Shown here: positions 48,437 to 59,229 of the stretch, one piece after another | Position numbering within the stretch: position 1 is the stretch's first letter | Layout of the letters: each line of letters opens with the position of its first letter | From: Collybiopsis luxurians FD-317 M1 | Taxonomy: Eukaryota; Basidiomycota; Agaricomycetes; Agaricales; Omphalotaceae | Direction of reading: 5' to 3' | NCBI GenBank assembly: GCA_000827265.1 | Contig: KN834749.1 | Span: 1,539,500 to 1,603,499, forward strand | Length of the DNA: 64,000 bases | Made by a program: the position numbers and the translations under genes | The notes under the pieces: model-generated | The model's database searches: none | What the model was told of the DNA's origin: nothing | What the model saw: the letters and a program-made list of their open reading frames with translations, nothing else

Positions 48437-48736
48437 TCACTGCGGGTCGCTCTGAATCAGTCTGAATACCACCAATTGCTCATTTATATAGGGCAAGTGC
48501 TTGCCAATGTCGTTCTTGAAAGTGCTATGAACCAGTATGTACCCGCTGCTTATCACCAACTGCTCAATTCTATTCGATAAGTGCCTCGCCAATTCGTCCT
48601 TGAAAGCCGTTGAAAGTTCCGATGAAGGTTTAAAGCTCTCACTAAGACGGAAACGCAAGTACTTGGCAATGCTCCCGTCCGTGTCCCGATTCCTTTGTTG
48701 GCAACTTCGGAAGAGAGAACGCCCAGGTGAGCACAT
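48437..48736 (-). CDS. Hypothetical 99-codon ORF with two 28-residue repeats
   Basis: Unrecognised. The minus-strand frame is open for 99 codons. Its last 56 residues form two 28-residue repeats: AFKDELARHLSNRIEQLVIS... and TFKNDIGKHLPYINEQLVVF.... Several differences are conservative (Asp/Asn, Glu/Asp, Leu/Ile, Ala/Gly, Arg/Lys), while the opposite strand has a stop in one copy. This hints that the minus strand was, or is, protein-coding, perhaps as the 3' exon of a larger gene. No start, promoter or partner exon could be assigned with confidence. Confidence 0.3.
   Translation of the reverse strand: MCSPGRSLFRSCQQRNRDTDGSIAKYLRFRLSESFKPSSELSTAFKDELARHLSNRIEQLVISSGYILVHSTFKNDIGKHLPYINEQLVVFRLIQSDPQ
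48467..48613. repeat. Imperfect tandem repeat, 84-bp period, two copies
   Basis: The unit at 48467-48531 (TACCACCAATTGCTC...) recurs at 48551-48613 (TATCACCAACTGCTC...), roughly three-quarters identical by eye. Homology extends into the spacer with a 9-bp indel, so the period stays a multiple of three. Confidence 0.7.
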
Positions 48737-49401
48737 GTCAATTTGTATGCCGGTCTTTGAACGTCTCCACAGTTGTCGGTGTAGGTGTGCTGCGGTTCTT
48801 GTATTTATTTCTCTTTGTAGTACCGAGCCGTAAACACCTCTGGATCTATCGCACCTTTTCTAAAGTGAAAAAGCACTAGCGGATATTCCATCTACATCCT
48901 AAACGTCATGGGTACTGTAACTAGAAACTAAGAGCTCTCAATGAATGCCCTCGGAAACCTTTCGTTCTGCAATTGATAGGGAAAACAGAAGATGACCTAG
49001 AAGAGATTCAAGCTTACTACCGTACTTGCATGGCGGCCTCATCCTTGGTGCCGATGACCTCCAATCAATACTGATCCCATTCATGTCGGTTGCCTTCCCC
49101 TACGCAAAGGACTCCGGAAACACAAGTTAGTTCTGTTGGCACGAAGCAGTCAGGAATTGTCTTCATCTTACTTCCTATTTAAAAATCGATATCGTACAGC
49201 ATCAGTATTGGGATAACTTGAGTAGTGTTGCCAGTAGTCTGCGCAGCCGCCAAAACGGGTGTCGTACGATCGTGTGGCTGCTCCACTTCAAGTTAAGTTC
49301 GAAACATATATGCAACCCTTGCCACTTAAGTTTGCCCGTTTCAGCTACCTGCTAAACCATAAAAAGTAAATGCATCTTTGTTGCCCAATGTACCGAGTCT
49401 G

Positions 49402-49530
49402 ATGCGCCTGGCCGACCGTCTGGATTCGATTCAAAAATCCCTCATCAGACTGGTTCCTGAAAAAATATACCCCGACGTTGACACTATCGCCACGCGATCA
49501 CTCCAGATTCTCCTTGCGTATATCCTCTGA
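49402..49530 (+). pseudogene. Exon-like coding fragment
   Basis: A 42-codon frame (MRLADRLDSIQKSLIRLVPE, then KIYPDVDTIATRSLQILLAY) ends in TGA and stays open for several codons upstream. Its composition looks protein-like and amphipathic, but no other exon, promoter or family can be tied to it. Probably the C-terminal remnant of a decayed gene. Confidence 0.25.
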
Positions 49531-49748
49531 AAACGACTCGATAGGTGCGGATACGATGAGCATCTCTCTGTGAAAGTGAATAAGAGCGAGGAACGAACAA
49601 AAATATCGTCTCGGAGGCCGTAGTCATTCTCCCTCCGCTCCTACAGGAAATTTTATCCTTCCCGTTTCGTGGGTACCTGCCCCTGCCGCGACCACGCGTT
49701 CACTTTGATTTTCAATTGATAGAGATACCTTTATCTATGCACTAAAAC

Positions 49749-49756
49749 TATATAAA
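49749..49756 (+). promoter_or_regulatory. TATA box of the amino acid permease gene
   Basis: TATATAAA stands 80 bp before the permease start, in a pyrimidine-rich leader. A TTATCT (AGATAA on the other strand) GATA site is at about 49731-49736, in line with nitrogen-responsive control of permeases; the regulation is inferred. Confidence 0.55.
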
Positions 49757-49835
49757 CCAAGGTTTGCATTTTTTGACCCGAACTCTCCCCCTCTCCCCTT
49801 AGTCTCCCTGACTATCAGGACTACTTTCGATTATC

Positions 49836-52378
49836 ATGGACGCCGGGAAAGAGAAGTTCAGCGACGGATCCAGTGCTGACACTGGTCACGGCAACCACAA
49901 GGTCGAGTTTTACGATCCTTCTAAGGAGTCGATATGGACTCGTCTTGGGCTCAATTTTGAGAGTTTCAAGCGGGCACCAGGTGTCACTGGGTAATTTTAT
50001 TTTCCTTATTATTTTTGCAAGTCCTCCACTGCAGATGCTCACTCCTCCATTTTTCGCAGTGATCGTGATGTTGCTGGAGACCTCTCTGAGGCGGAACTGG
50101 AGCAAATTAAGGCGGAGGCTCCAATGCTCCAAGCCAAGATGAAAAAGCGTCATCTTACAATGATTGCTGTCGGTGGGTGCACTGAATCTGGTTATGATAC
50201 GCTTTCATTCAACCTTCTGATTCTCTTTGCAGGAGGAAGTATCGGGACCGGTCTTTTCGTCGGGTCTGGCGCGGCTTTGAAAACTGGAGGACCAGCAGGA
50301 ATTCTCATCGGTTGGATTATCATGGGTGTCATGTTGATTAATGTCACCCAGGTGGCTACTTTTTCCCTGGATAACCGTTCGTGGGCTCATATACCCTTTC
50401 CAGGCTATCGGAGAAATGTCTATTCTTTATCCCGTCTCTGGAGGTTTCTATACACTTGCTCATAGGTTCCTTGATCCCGGATTTGCCTTCGCCATGGGTT
50501 GGAACTATTTCTTGCAATGGGCCGTCGTCCTGCCTTTGGAAATCACCGTAGCGGGAACAACCGTCCAATATTGGACAGAGAAAGTTCCGATCGCTGTTTG
50601 GATCACCGTTTTCTGGGTGGTGATCAGTGAGTGCTCATGGTACATTGTTCCCATCGATGATACACAAACTTCTACTCTTAGTGATCATATGTTTATTTGG
50701 AACTCTGGGATATGCTGAGGAGGAATTCTGGTCATCATGCCTTAAACTGCTAATTGTAGTGATGTTTGTTTTCATTGGCGTGTATGCTACTTCATTTTGT
50801 CCGTTGATTTTAGGTGTTGACGACTGTTTTGCTTTTCTTCAGAATCTGCATTTGCGGTGGTGGACCCACTGGCGGAGAATATGACCATTATATTGGCGGA
50901 TCCTTTTGGCAGAACCCAGGTGCATTCTCTAATGGATTCCAGGTAAGTTTTTGGCAACTTTGGTGGACTTACCGGATTAACGTCTTCGTCAGGGTGTTTG
51001 CTCTGTGTTCGTCACTGCAGCTTTCTCCTTCTGTTCGTACATAGTTACCCCTTTGCCAAACATTTGCGCTTACATTTTTGTTTGTAGCTGGGACTGAGCT
51101 TGTGGGACTTGCAGCCAGCGAGACTCCCAATCCGGTATGTGGCTTTTATGACAAAAATGTGGATGGCGAATCCTCACCGATTTTTAGCGTGCAACTGTGC
51201 CTGGAGCCGTGAAGGGTACCTTCTGGCGTATTGTAAGTCTCGTCTCTCGGTCATACACCGGTTTTTGACAATTTCATTTAGACCATCATCTACATTACTT
51301 CCTTAACTATCATCGGTTTGCTCATTCCCTGGACTGACGAGCGACTCCTTGGTGGAACTTCAGCGGGTAAATTCTTCACTAATACTGTCACCGTGATGTC
51401 TCTAACACGTTATTCTCCAGCCGCTTCGCCCTTCGTTATCGCTCTGGATAATGCCAAAATTCGTGGCATAAATCGTAAGCACTTTGATTTTGAAATCCTC
51501 AGTTTCTTATTTGCAATTTTAAAGATCTTGTCAATGCCACTATTTGTATTTCTGTGCTTTCGATTGGTCTTTCATGTGTATACGCTGGATCCCGCACTCT
51601 CACTGCCCTCGCTGAAACTGGTTATGCACCATCCATCTTTGCCTACATTGACAAGAGTAGCCGACCTCTTTTCTCCGTAATCGCTGTCCTGGTCTTTGCA
51701 CCAATTGGATATGTCAATGTTGTTGCCGCTGGTGACACAGTCTGTGAGTCGCCTTTTCGTCCGCCTCTTCATGAACATTACTCAAGTTTCATTGCCTTTA
51801 CAGTCCTCTGGCTTCAAGCTATTTCTGGTCTCTCAACGTTGGTCACTTGGGGATCAATCTGTCTATGCCAGTTAGTTGTCTTGTTGCCTGGCGCAGATAC
51901 ATCTCTGCTAACTCGTTGACCAGCATCCGTTTCCGTCGCGCGTGGAAGGTTCAAGGCCACTCAACGGAAGAACTTCCGTTCAAGGCACTAGGTGGTGTAT
52001 GGGGTTCCTGGCTTGGATTGACTCTTGTTGTCCTCGTTCTTATCGCACAATTTTATGTTGTAAGTGTTCATATCAATAGGCCTCCTTCGGTTTTCTTGAT
52101 GCTTCGCTGTTTAGGCCTTGTTCCCTATCGGAGGAGTTGCAGGTGGTAGTGGACGTGCACAAAGTTTCTTCGAGGCTTATCTGGCCGCCCCGATCGTTCT
52201 TGCTTTCTGGGCTGTAGGTTACGCCTGGAAGCGCACTACCCCCTGGCGAGCGCATGAGATTGACCTAGATACTGGTCGTAAAAGTTGGCTTACTGTCGAG
52301 GAAATGCGTAAATACCGTGCGGAGAGGAGAGCTGCTCCTTGGTACATTCGCACTTATCGTATGCTGTTCAGTAATTAA
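49836..52378 (+). CDS. Amino acid permease (fungal YAT/APC family)
   Basis: Plasma-membrane proton-coupled amino acid uptake. A hydrophilic N-terminus is followed by the LKKRHL-like MKKRHLTMIAVGGSIGTGLF and VGSGAALKTGGPAGILIGW, the first membrane helix and substrate-binding motif. Then come EMSILYPVSGGFYTLAHRFL, FLQWAVVLPLEITVAG, SFAGTELVGLAASETPNP, SLTIIGLLIPWTD, CVYAGSRTLTALAETGYAPS, FAPIGYVNVVAAGDT, and late helices WLGLTLVVLVLIAQFYV and APIVLAFWAVGYAWKR. It ends ...TYRMLFSN. About ten short introns, including one splitting ...VGG and SIGTG. Length (about 560 residues) is usual. The substrate range cannot be read from sequence. TATA box at -80. Confidence 0.95.
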
Positions 52379-53436
52379 AAAAAAGAGACAACTACTTTGT
52401 ATTTACTCCTGAGGAGATATAGCTAATAATCCAACTGCTTTTATCGCGACTTTTTTTATTGATTTCTACTTTTAGTTTTGTTTCGGGATGAAGGGCAACG
52501 TCACTCAAGTCATGCTTTGTTTAGGGTATGTAATTGAGAAATGAAAGAGTTCATTGGACATTCTTTCTGAAGTGCAACCCGTCGACTCCATCACTAGTTT
52601 GTCAAATCATTCACCATTCAACGCAACAACGATGATGAGCAGGATCCGACACCCTGCGAGTATCCAGGCTGGTCAAAAGTCCAGGTGCAGCGGTCCTGGT
52701 AAGTCGAACCCTTCTTCCTGCCCAATTTGGTTTGGGAAGAAAAGCTTCAACATTGAATTATTCACGAAGAAGAAAGTTGTCGACTATCTGACGCCACAGT
52801 CAGAAACCTGGCGAACCGAAAAAGGCTGTCTTAAATTTGGCACCAGTGCGCGATTAAATATAGGAGATCACTCTATAGTGCTTCAGGCGGACGAATCGGA
52901 TCCGAGGAGGGGCATCTAACAATAACTCTTCGCAATGTGGAATGACGTTCAAGGATCGCAGGACCTCGAGCCCTCCTTCCTAAATTGTGATTCGGAGCAG
53001 TAACGATTGGCTCGAAGCATTGCGCTAATACGGCTACTCGACATCGTTAATACGGCTACTCGATATCGTGCCGGCGAATTACTCTCATCTTGGTTCAATA
53101 GCTGGCTATACAAGAACCAATTCCGACATACACAGCACCGAATAACGGATCTTGAGTGTTTCTGAATGTCTAGGCAGGCACCTCTGATCCAAGAAAATAT
53201 TTTGCAGAAAGACATTGTAGCTGGAATCTGGGATTTCTAGTCCCGTTCGAGGACTACATGTGTTCTAGGCTGAGTTCTGGGTATATTGCTCCAGGCTGTA
53301 CGTACATTGAGACTGTTGCTATTCCTCCGCCCGATCAATGCTCCTCCCCGGTCACGGGTGCATCCGGGATCCTTTACTATTAAATCAAAAAAACCATGTA
53401 TACCCCCTACCTCCCCTCCCTACTATTACGACCAGG
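52379..53436. other. Gene-poor 1-kb region after the permease
   Basis: A 121-codon plus frame (52554-52919, no recognisable domain; its first in-frame ATG is 52632) is the only sizeable ORF, and I do not trust it. A 22-bp tandem duplication lies at 53026-53069. Nothing else stands out. Confidence 0.4.
53026..53069. repeat. 22-bp tandem duplication
   Basis: Two head-to-tail copies of TAATACGGCTACTCGAyATCGT (53026-53047 and 53048-53069) differ at one base (C/T). One mismatch suggests a recent duplication. Confidence 0.85.
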
Positions 53437-54106
53437 ATGACCTCTCTCATTGCCCCTCAAGTGCTATCTAGCTCCCGTTCACAGTCTCTAGAACTCGAGT
53501 CTTCACCACCTTACAACGAGGTAATTTACTCTCCTCGCTATTTGTCGTGTGACTTGACATTTCCACATATCCAGCTCGAGTGCCTTGAGGATGCAGTGCA
53601 AACTTTTACCAAGTGAGCTCATTATTCTCCCAATAGCCTTTACCCTTTCTCAGACTCGTCTTCATCGTCTTTAGGGTCCTCGTACAGTCGGGCAGTTCCG
53701 CCGTGCGGTTACATTGCTCAGTTCCCACTTGGAGTCCCGAATCCAACCTGTGTGCGTAAATAACTTCGTACTTCTCGATCCTCAGTTTGCTTATGTCTTT
53801 CCTGTAGGTCTCGATCTTCACGACCTGAATCATTTGCGTGCCAAATCCTTGATTCTCATTCACGATCTTGTCAATTCTCTTCGCTCATCTGGGGTGAGTT
53901 CCAACGTATACAAAATTCCTTCGAGATTTCTGATCTACCGTTTGTCTCAGATTTTTGCGACGTATGCTCTTGCTCCTGCTCATTCACCACTGTGTCTTGT
54001 TTGCGCCTCGAGTTCCCCGGGTTTTAATGCTTCTCGTTTAAATACGCATGCAGTTGCCATGCTTCAAAATGCCAACCTCGACATTGGGTATGCTGACTGC
54101 GCTTAG
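53437..54106 (+). CDS. Unresolved small gene (hypothetical)
   Basis: Not recognised. An exon from ATG 53437 (MTSLIAPQVLSSSRSQSLEL) ends at a good donor (53521 gtaatt), and a second exon reads LECLEDAVQTFTK. Downstream, the frame 53714-54106 is open to the stop and looks coding (VGLDLHDLNHLRAKSLILIH; later IFATYALAPAHSPLCLVC), with a possible intron 53893-53950. I could not connect the two halves in a single phase: one join gives SRSSRPES..., another a stop. Either an exon boundary is misjudged or the gene is damaged. The product would be about 150-170 residues, rich in Leu/Ser. Confidence 0.35.
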
Positions 54107-54471
54107 CTGTTACATTCAATGCTAAACTATGGTCCGAACATTAGGGAACACGTACTTCTTGCAAACTTGGAACGTTGTCCGAGTCTCATCATCTGTTAAT
54201 GGGTTTCTTTTGGGAGGGTTTTTGTCTGTTTTCATTGCATGGACTATTGCACTTTTTGTATACGCATCTATAGGCATATATTTCGTGTAACTATATTTTT
54301 GCATCATTAAAAAATTACATTGGGGATTTGTTAAAATTTTGATGTTCGGTACTCGGCCTTGGCGGAACGCGATACGCGAAACGAATTATCATGTGCGGTG
54401 TCAAATCACGTTACATAACCTTTCCCCAAATTTTTTTTTTCTACTCGCTCCAGTTCTCGTCTTCGACCGTC
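54107..54471. other. Intergenic: elongase promoter
   Basis: About 365 bp. A duplicated ACGCGA motif (AACGCGATACGCGAAACG, near 54366-54383) lies about 100 bp before the elongase ATG and resembles MBF-type ACGCG sites. A 10-T run and a CT-rich leader follow. No gene seen. Confidence 0.4.
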
Positions 54472-55766
54472 ATGGCACCCCTCGCTGACTTTCTCTTGTC
54501 CATTATACCCGTGTCTCTTCCTACTCACCTTTCTTCTTTTGTCCCCGGAAAAACGCCTCTCTCAACCAACAAGGAGGTTTTTACTACCTTGGCCTCCTAC
54601 CTCGCCATAATCTTTGGAATTCAGGCCTACAAGAGGAACCGGGAACCTCAAAAACTCAACACGCTCTTTAAGGCTCATAATGTCATTCTCAGCTCGGGTA
54701 GCTTGTTGCTACTTCTCCTTATACTCGAGGAAATCATTCCCATTGCTTGGAACCATGGCTTTTATTACGGTATTTGCGCGCCCCAAGCTTGGACCCCGGT
54801 AAGTAGTACTATCATTGTGATAGTCTGTCCTCAAGGCTCTGACGCATACTGTAGAGGATGGAGTTTTACTACATGATCAACTATTACTTTAAATACCTCG
54901 AATTGCTGGACACTGTCTTTTTGGCCTACAAGAAGAAACCTCTTGGTGAGCTTTCTGCCAGCGCATACTTTCTGGCTTCTTGAATCTTACATTATACCTT
55001 ATTAGCTTTCTTGCACGTATTCCACCACTCTGCCACCGCGTTGCTCTGTTATTCTCAGCTTGGAGGCCGAACCAGTATCGTACGTTTTTTTTAATTTAAA
55101 AAAGTTCGTGTTGCAGTTACCCAAACTATCTTCCACTATTAGTCCTGGACTGTCATTACTCTCAACTTGGCTGTGCACGTATTAATGTGTATGTTGTTTT
55201 TTTGTTATACCATCATTTGTATCTCCTCACCTCAATGCGCCAGATTACTACTATTACGCTACTGCTGGTGGAAGGCGGATTTGGGTTTGTGGAATGTCTC
55301 TTGCTGCCTTGCGTTTCGCTCATTGGTTGGAACTAGTGGAAAAAATATTTGACTACGATGCAGATTGTGCAGTTCATCATCGATCTATTTATTGTTTACT
55401 TTGGGAGTAAGTTCCAAGCTGAAACCTCAACCATGTTTCTTTTTCTAACAATTCCTTTCAGCCTGGCAACATTTCGCTTTCAGATACCGCCCTAACTTGC
55501 TTCATTGGGGTGACTGTGCTGGTTCCGAGAGTGCTGCCATTTTCGGTTGTGCATTGCTTACAAGCTACCTTGGACTGTTCATAAACTTCTACATCCAAAC
55601 TTATAAGAAGCCGGGGAAAGTCTCAAAAGCAGTGAACGGAAAGGCAACGAATGGAAAGGCTACGAATGGACACGCCAACGGAACGACTAATGGGAAAGCG
55701 TGAGTTGCCAAGTTTACCCTGTTCTTCGTCGTTGCTTAAATGTATTGCAGTGTCAAGTCGGAGTAG
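54472..55766 (+). CDS. ELO-family very-long-chain fatty acid elongase (3-ketoacyl-CoA synthase)
   Basis: ER enzyme that condenses malonyl-CoA with acyl-CoA to extend fatty acids for sphingolipids and membranes. Visible elements in order: N-terminal helices, YLAIIFGIQAYKRNREPQKL, then MEFYYMINYYFKYLELLDTVF, the catalytic His box HVFHHSATALLCYSQLGG, AVHVLMYYYYATAGG, and KKYLTTMQIVQFIIDLFIVY followed by ALLTSYLGLFINFYIQTYKK. Introns lie near 54799-54854, 54944-55007, 55080-55142, 55188-55247 and 55287-55341, among others; splicing restores RIWWKKYLTTMQ. The tail contains NGKATNGKATNGHANGTTNGKA, and a last intron (55699-55750) adds VKSE before the stop. Family is firm; chain-length preference is not readable. 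Confidence 0.92.
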
Positions 55767-56034
55767 TGGATAGACGCGTTGGGCGCTAGAGAGAGAGAAT
55801 ACATAATCCTGATTAAACGCTTGATACTTATTGTTGTCACTAATACACTAGATGGTCTTGAGATGTTGACAGCTAATGGGCATCATTCAATAAGGCCATA
55901 ATTAGTTCTGTGAGTGAGTTGTAGAAGGTAGTTGCAGCCAATGGCGGCCGACAGATTACTTTGTACAAGTGGCGGTGTAATAAACCAACTTGTTGTGGAC
56001 CTCCACTTCGTTCTGCTTTCCGTTTCATTTCCAA

Positions 56035-59000
56035 ATGCTGGAATCCTGGGGCGAGGTCGAACAAAGTGGCGAATCAAAGGAATTCATTGTTTCCGCAGAA
56101 TTATACATATCTGCCGCGGCCAGTGCAGCCCTGCGAAGAGTGAGTTTCCCTGTACAACGTGAATATACGGTTCAAGTTGATAATCTTGTCTCATGTAGCC
56201 TCCCAATCTACGGAAGAAGGGCGATAAACGAGAGTCTGTGAAACAGCTTAACGGCAATCTAAACGATAAGAAGCTTAAAGGTTTCCATCCGAAGCAAGTT
56301 ATTTACTCGATTTCAGCTCACAATTTCCGTTTCCAGAGAAATCCAGCTGGTTGGCTGGACCTAAGGGGAACTCTGGTGGGGGGCATTGGAGAACCGCCAC
56401 TTGTAGGTTATCTGAAGAAGGGGATCGATGTTTATTGAATATATATGTCGATGTGCGTGCTACGTGCTTTCTCTCTGCATTTTCTGTTCTTATTCGACAA
56501 TCCAGGAATCTATTATGTACCAGGTACCCCAAAATGTTTACTTGACCCAGTTTTCCTGTTACAAACCTCTCCTTCTAGACTGTTTACTGCCATTTACTCA
56601 ACCAAAGCGATGTCCGCTTGGCCGACATATCATTATTCTTTCGAAAGAACTGTTTGGCCTTACATTGTGCTTCGTGCGTGATCGAATCTTCGTATCCTTT
56701 CTAGAGTCCTCAATAGCATATCTAGCGGAAAGCGCTGGGCCCCTACACCGAATACCGACGAACCGATATACTTACAATTCAACTCTACTAATGCTTGCAA
56801 TACCTGGCTCGCTCTCTTAAGATCGTACGCTCTTCCAGAGATATACGGACGATGGTTCTTTCCCACCGAAGGCGGTTCATACCGGATGTGGCGTCAGGTT
56901 GAATTAACAGTCATGCAAGGCCGCAATTTGGGGAATAGCAAACCGTTCGAAAGCCTTGACGACGAAGAAAATGATTCTGCCTCGGAGCCAGACCCTGTCG
57001 ATTTGGATGTTTATTGCGAAATTCTTCTGAACGAAACGTTGTGTGCCCGCACCACCGTCAAGAAGGGAATAGGCTCTCCCGAATGGCACGAGAACTTCAC
57101 CCTTTCTGATCTTCCTCCCTTCGAAAGTCTTAACATTCTGGTGTGGCGAGAAAAAAAGCTTTTTAAGCCCTCCGTGTTGGGTACTGTACTGATACCGTTA
57201 ATCAATTTTCGCCGTGGAGAGTTTGTTGAGGGCTGGTTTCCCGTCTTACAGCCTGGCTCTATTGCTAGCGATATCCAAGTAGGTGAAATTAGGATGAAAA
57301 TTCGAATCGATGAGTATGTGCACCAAATTTTCTGCTGAAGTAGGCCTCAATATTCCTTCCAGAGAGATAATACTTCCTTACAGCGCTTATCATAAGTTAC
57401 TCAAGGTATTTTGCTTTACTCTGCGTATATGTATCCGCCGAAATATTGGTTACTAGACGTTCAACTCCCGGAATTTCCTGGATTGGATGACAGATTTCGA
57501 AACGAAATTGAAACTCAAGACTGTTGCATCCCAATTGATGGCTATTTCAATAGCGAATAATACGCTAATAGAGCAGGTCCAAGACCTAGCTAACAGAGAA
57601 GTAGACGGCTCCCAATCGTGTACGTCGATCGCCTTTGAAGCATCCTCTGTAGTTATTTTGACACTTCTGTCAACAGCACATACAACCTTGTTCCGAGGCA
57701 ACACCGTTTTGACCAAGATTATGGAACTCTGTATGAACTGGTATGGAAAAGCATTCCTCGAGGCCAGCATTGGACCGGTCATAAGGCGTCTCATCATCGA
57801 GAAAATTGCCATTGAGGTCGATCCAATGCGCACGCAAAAGGGCGCCAAGGACGTGGAGAAGAACCTTGAGCTCTTGATATACTGGTGTCAAGAATTCTGG
57901 AAGCAAATTTATAGTGTTCGGGATGAATGTCCACCGTACGTCACATCTACACCTCATGAAATCCTACTCATTGTCGTCCAGGGAAATGCGGCGCCTTTTT
58001 CGTACCATACGAAAACTTGTCGAAGAACGTTTCGCCAAAAGTGGAAATGATGCACTGCAGGAGAAAAGCGATCTGAGATGGCAGGGTGTCTCCGCGTTCT
58101 GTTTTCTTCGCTTTATTGTACCGGGAATACTACATCCCCATTTATTTCAGCTTTGCCCTGGTATTGCTCTCTATAACCTGGACGTTGTTCTTCCAGCTGA
58201 CCCATTGACATAGGCATGCCGAGTCAACCCGTGCAACGAAGCTTGACTCTCGTTGCAAAAGTTATACAAAGCCTAGCTAATCTGAATGCGGTACGTCAAG
58301 GTGGGAGTTATAGAGTTCCTCCTTCACTGATTCCTCCCAAAGAACGTCCAGAAAGAGGAGTTTATGCGAGGAGTTAAAGATTTCCTGGCTAGGAGTGTAC
58401 CAGAAATGATTGACTACATCGTCATAGTGTCCACCCCAGAAAAGGACTCCCGAATAGGGAAGATTTCCGACAGGCACGAGCGGTCCAATGTCGTCAGTGC
58501 GCTCCGAGGAAGGGCAGACAGCATGCCGATACTTTACAGGGAGTCTATTCCTTCACTTCCTCATACCTTAGATGTACCAAGACATCTAGCCATCGTCACC
58601 TCTGCAGTCATTCGTCATTCACGGGCATACTTTGCGGATGCCAGACCGACTACTGCTGAAGACAAAGAATTGCAGGAATTCTGTGCTCGTTGTTTCGAAG
58701 TGGAAGAACAGGCCCTTCAACGAGTCAGTCAGCTGGCCGCACAACTAGCAAACCAGCAACGACGGCATTACTCATTCCCACCCTCTACTAGTCCTACCAG
58801 TCCGTCTGTTGCTCCTCCATCTCCTTCTTCCTCAAATCGTTCAGGAAGGCCATCAACTGCACCCGATGGTGATTTCACTACTCGACGGCGGCTCCTTTCT
58901 GAATCAACCAATGCGCCAGAGATTCCGCCCAATGGACCTTCTTCTCCTGTAGCTACTCAACCCCGAAATAAACTCCATCATCTCAAATCCACGTCCACAG

Positions 59001-59137
59001 ATTCCATCCCGTCTCATATCGCCAAGGACTTGTCGTCTACATCGGTATTAATTAGTACCTCACGAACAGAATCATCCATTGACGTCGACGACCCTAAACG
59101 GAAAAAAGGACTATTACGTGGTATATGGCGGAAATAG
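56035..59137 (+). CDS. PH-C2-RasGAP protein (Ras-family GTPase-activating protein)
   Basis: Stimulates GTP hydrolysis on a Ras-family GTPase at membranes. A split PH domain (about 56200-56850) includes KQVIYSISAHNFRFQ, LADISLFFRKNCLALHCAS and PIYLQFNSTNACNTWLALLR. A C2 domain follows (WRQVELTVMQGRNLG; PEWHENFTLSDLPPFESLNI). The RasGAP domain has the arginine finger in HTTLFRGNTVLTKIME, the segment KAFLEASIGPVIRRLI, and the FLRFIVPGILHPHLF motif. A Ser/Pro-rich tail ends KKGLLRGIWRK. The PH-C2-RasGAP order is that of SynGAP/DAB2IP-like and fungal Bud2-type proteins. Start chosen at ATG 56035 (MLESWGEVEQSGESKEF); upstream reading is not protein-like. Several exon borders, notably near 56410-56730, are estimates. 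Convergent with AP-2 alpha; stops 92 bp apart. Confidence 0.85.
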
Positions 59138-59229
59138 CATTCTACTGCAGATGGTATAGCGTTGTACACTTCCAGGACTAAGATATACATATTATATTAG
59201 AGTAGTTTATGGTCGATATCTCGTCACAA

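Larger units (their letters stand above)
46779..49748. other. Gene-poor 3-kb region with decayed coding fragments
   Basis: No confident gene. Seen here: a 101-codon minus ORF (46850-47155) with a hydrophobic stretch ILAIITVCIFHAMHCDVFNL, possibly part of a lost membrane protein; a Cys-bearing 83-codon plus ORF (47781-48032, unrecognised); AT-rich sequence 48140-48230 with a (TAA)n microsatellite; a perfect 16-nt hairpin at 48068-48083 (GCCGTC, loop GAAG); an 84-bp imperfect tandem repeat near 48467-48613; and an exon-like fragment at 49402-49530. Base use and broken frames differ from the dense genes on both sides, which suggests decayed or lineage-specific sequence. Confidence 0.45.

Noticed and set aside
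49247..49290. Imperfect inverted repeat GCAGCC...GGCTGC as a transposon end
   Set aside because: Only 6 bp each side, with no target-site duplication or transposase nearby.
52554..52919. 121-codon ORF after the permease
   Set aside because: No domain, no clear start (first codon TTG), and no promoter or intron signals; probably chance.
56674..56704. Apparent 31-nt ultra-short intron in the RasGAP gene
   Set aside because: Two later acceptors (caatag at 56716 and atctag at 56725) keep the same phase and give ordinary 43- or 52-nt introns.
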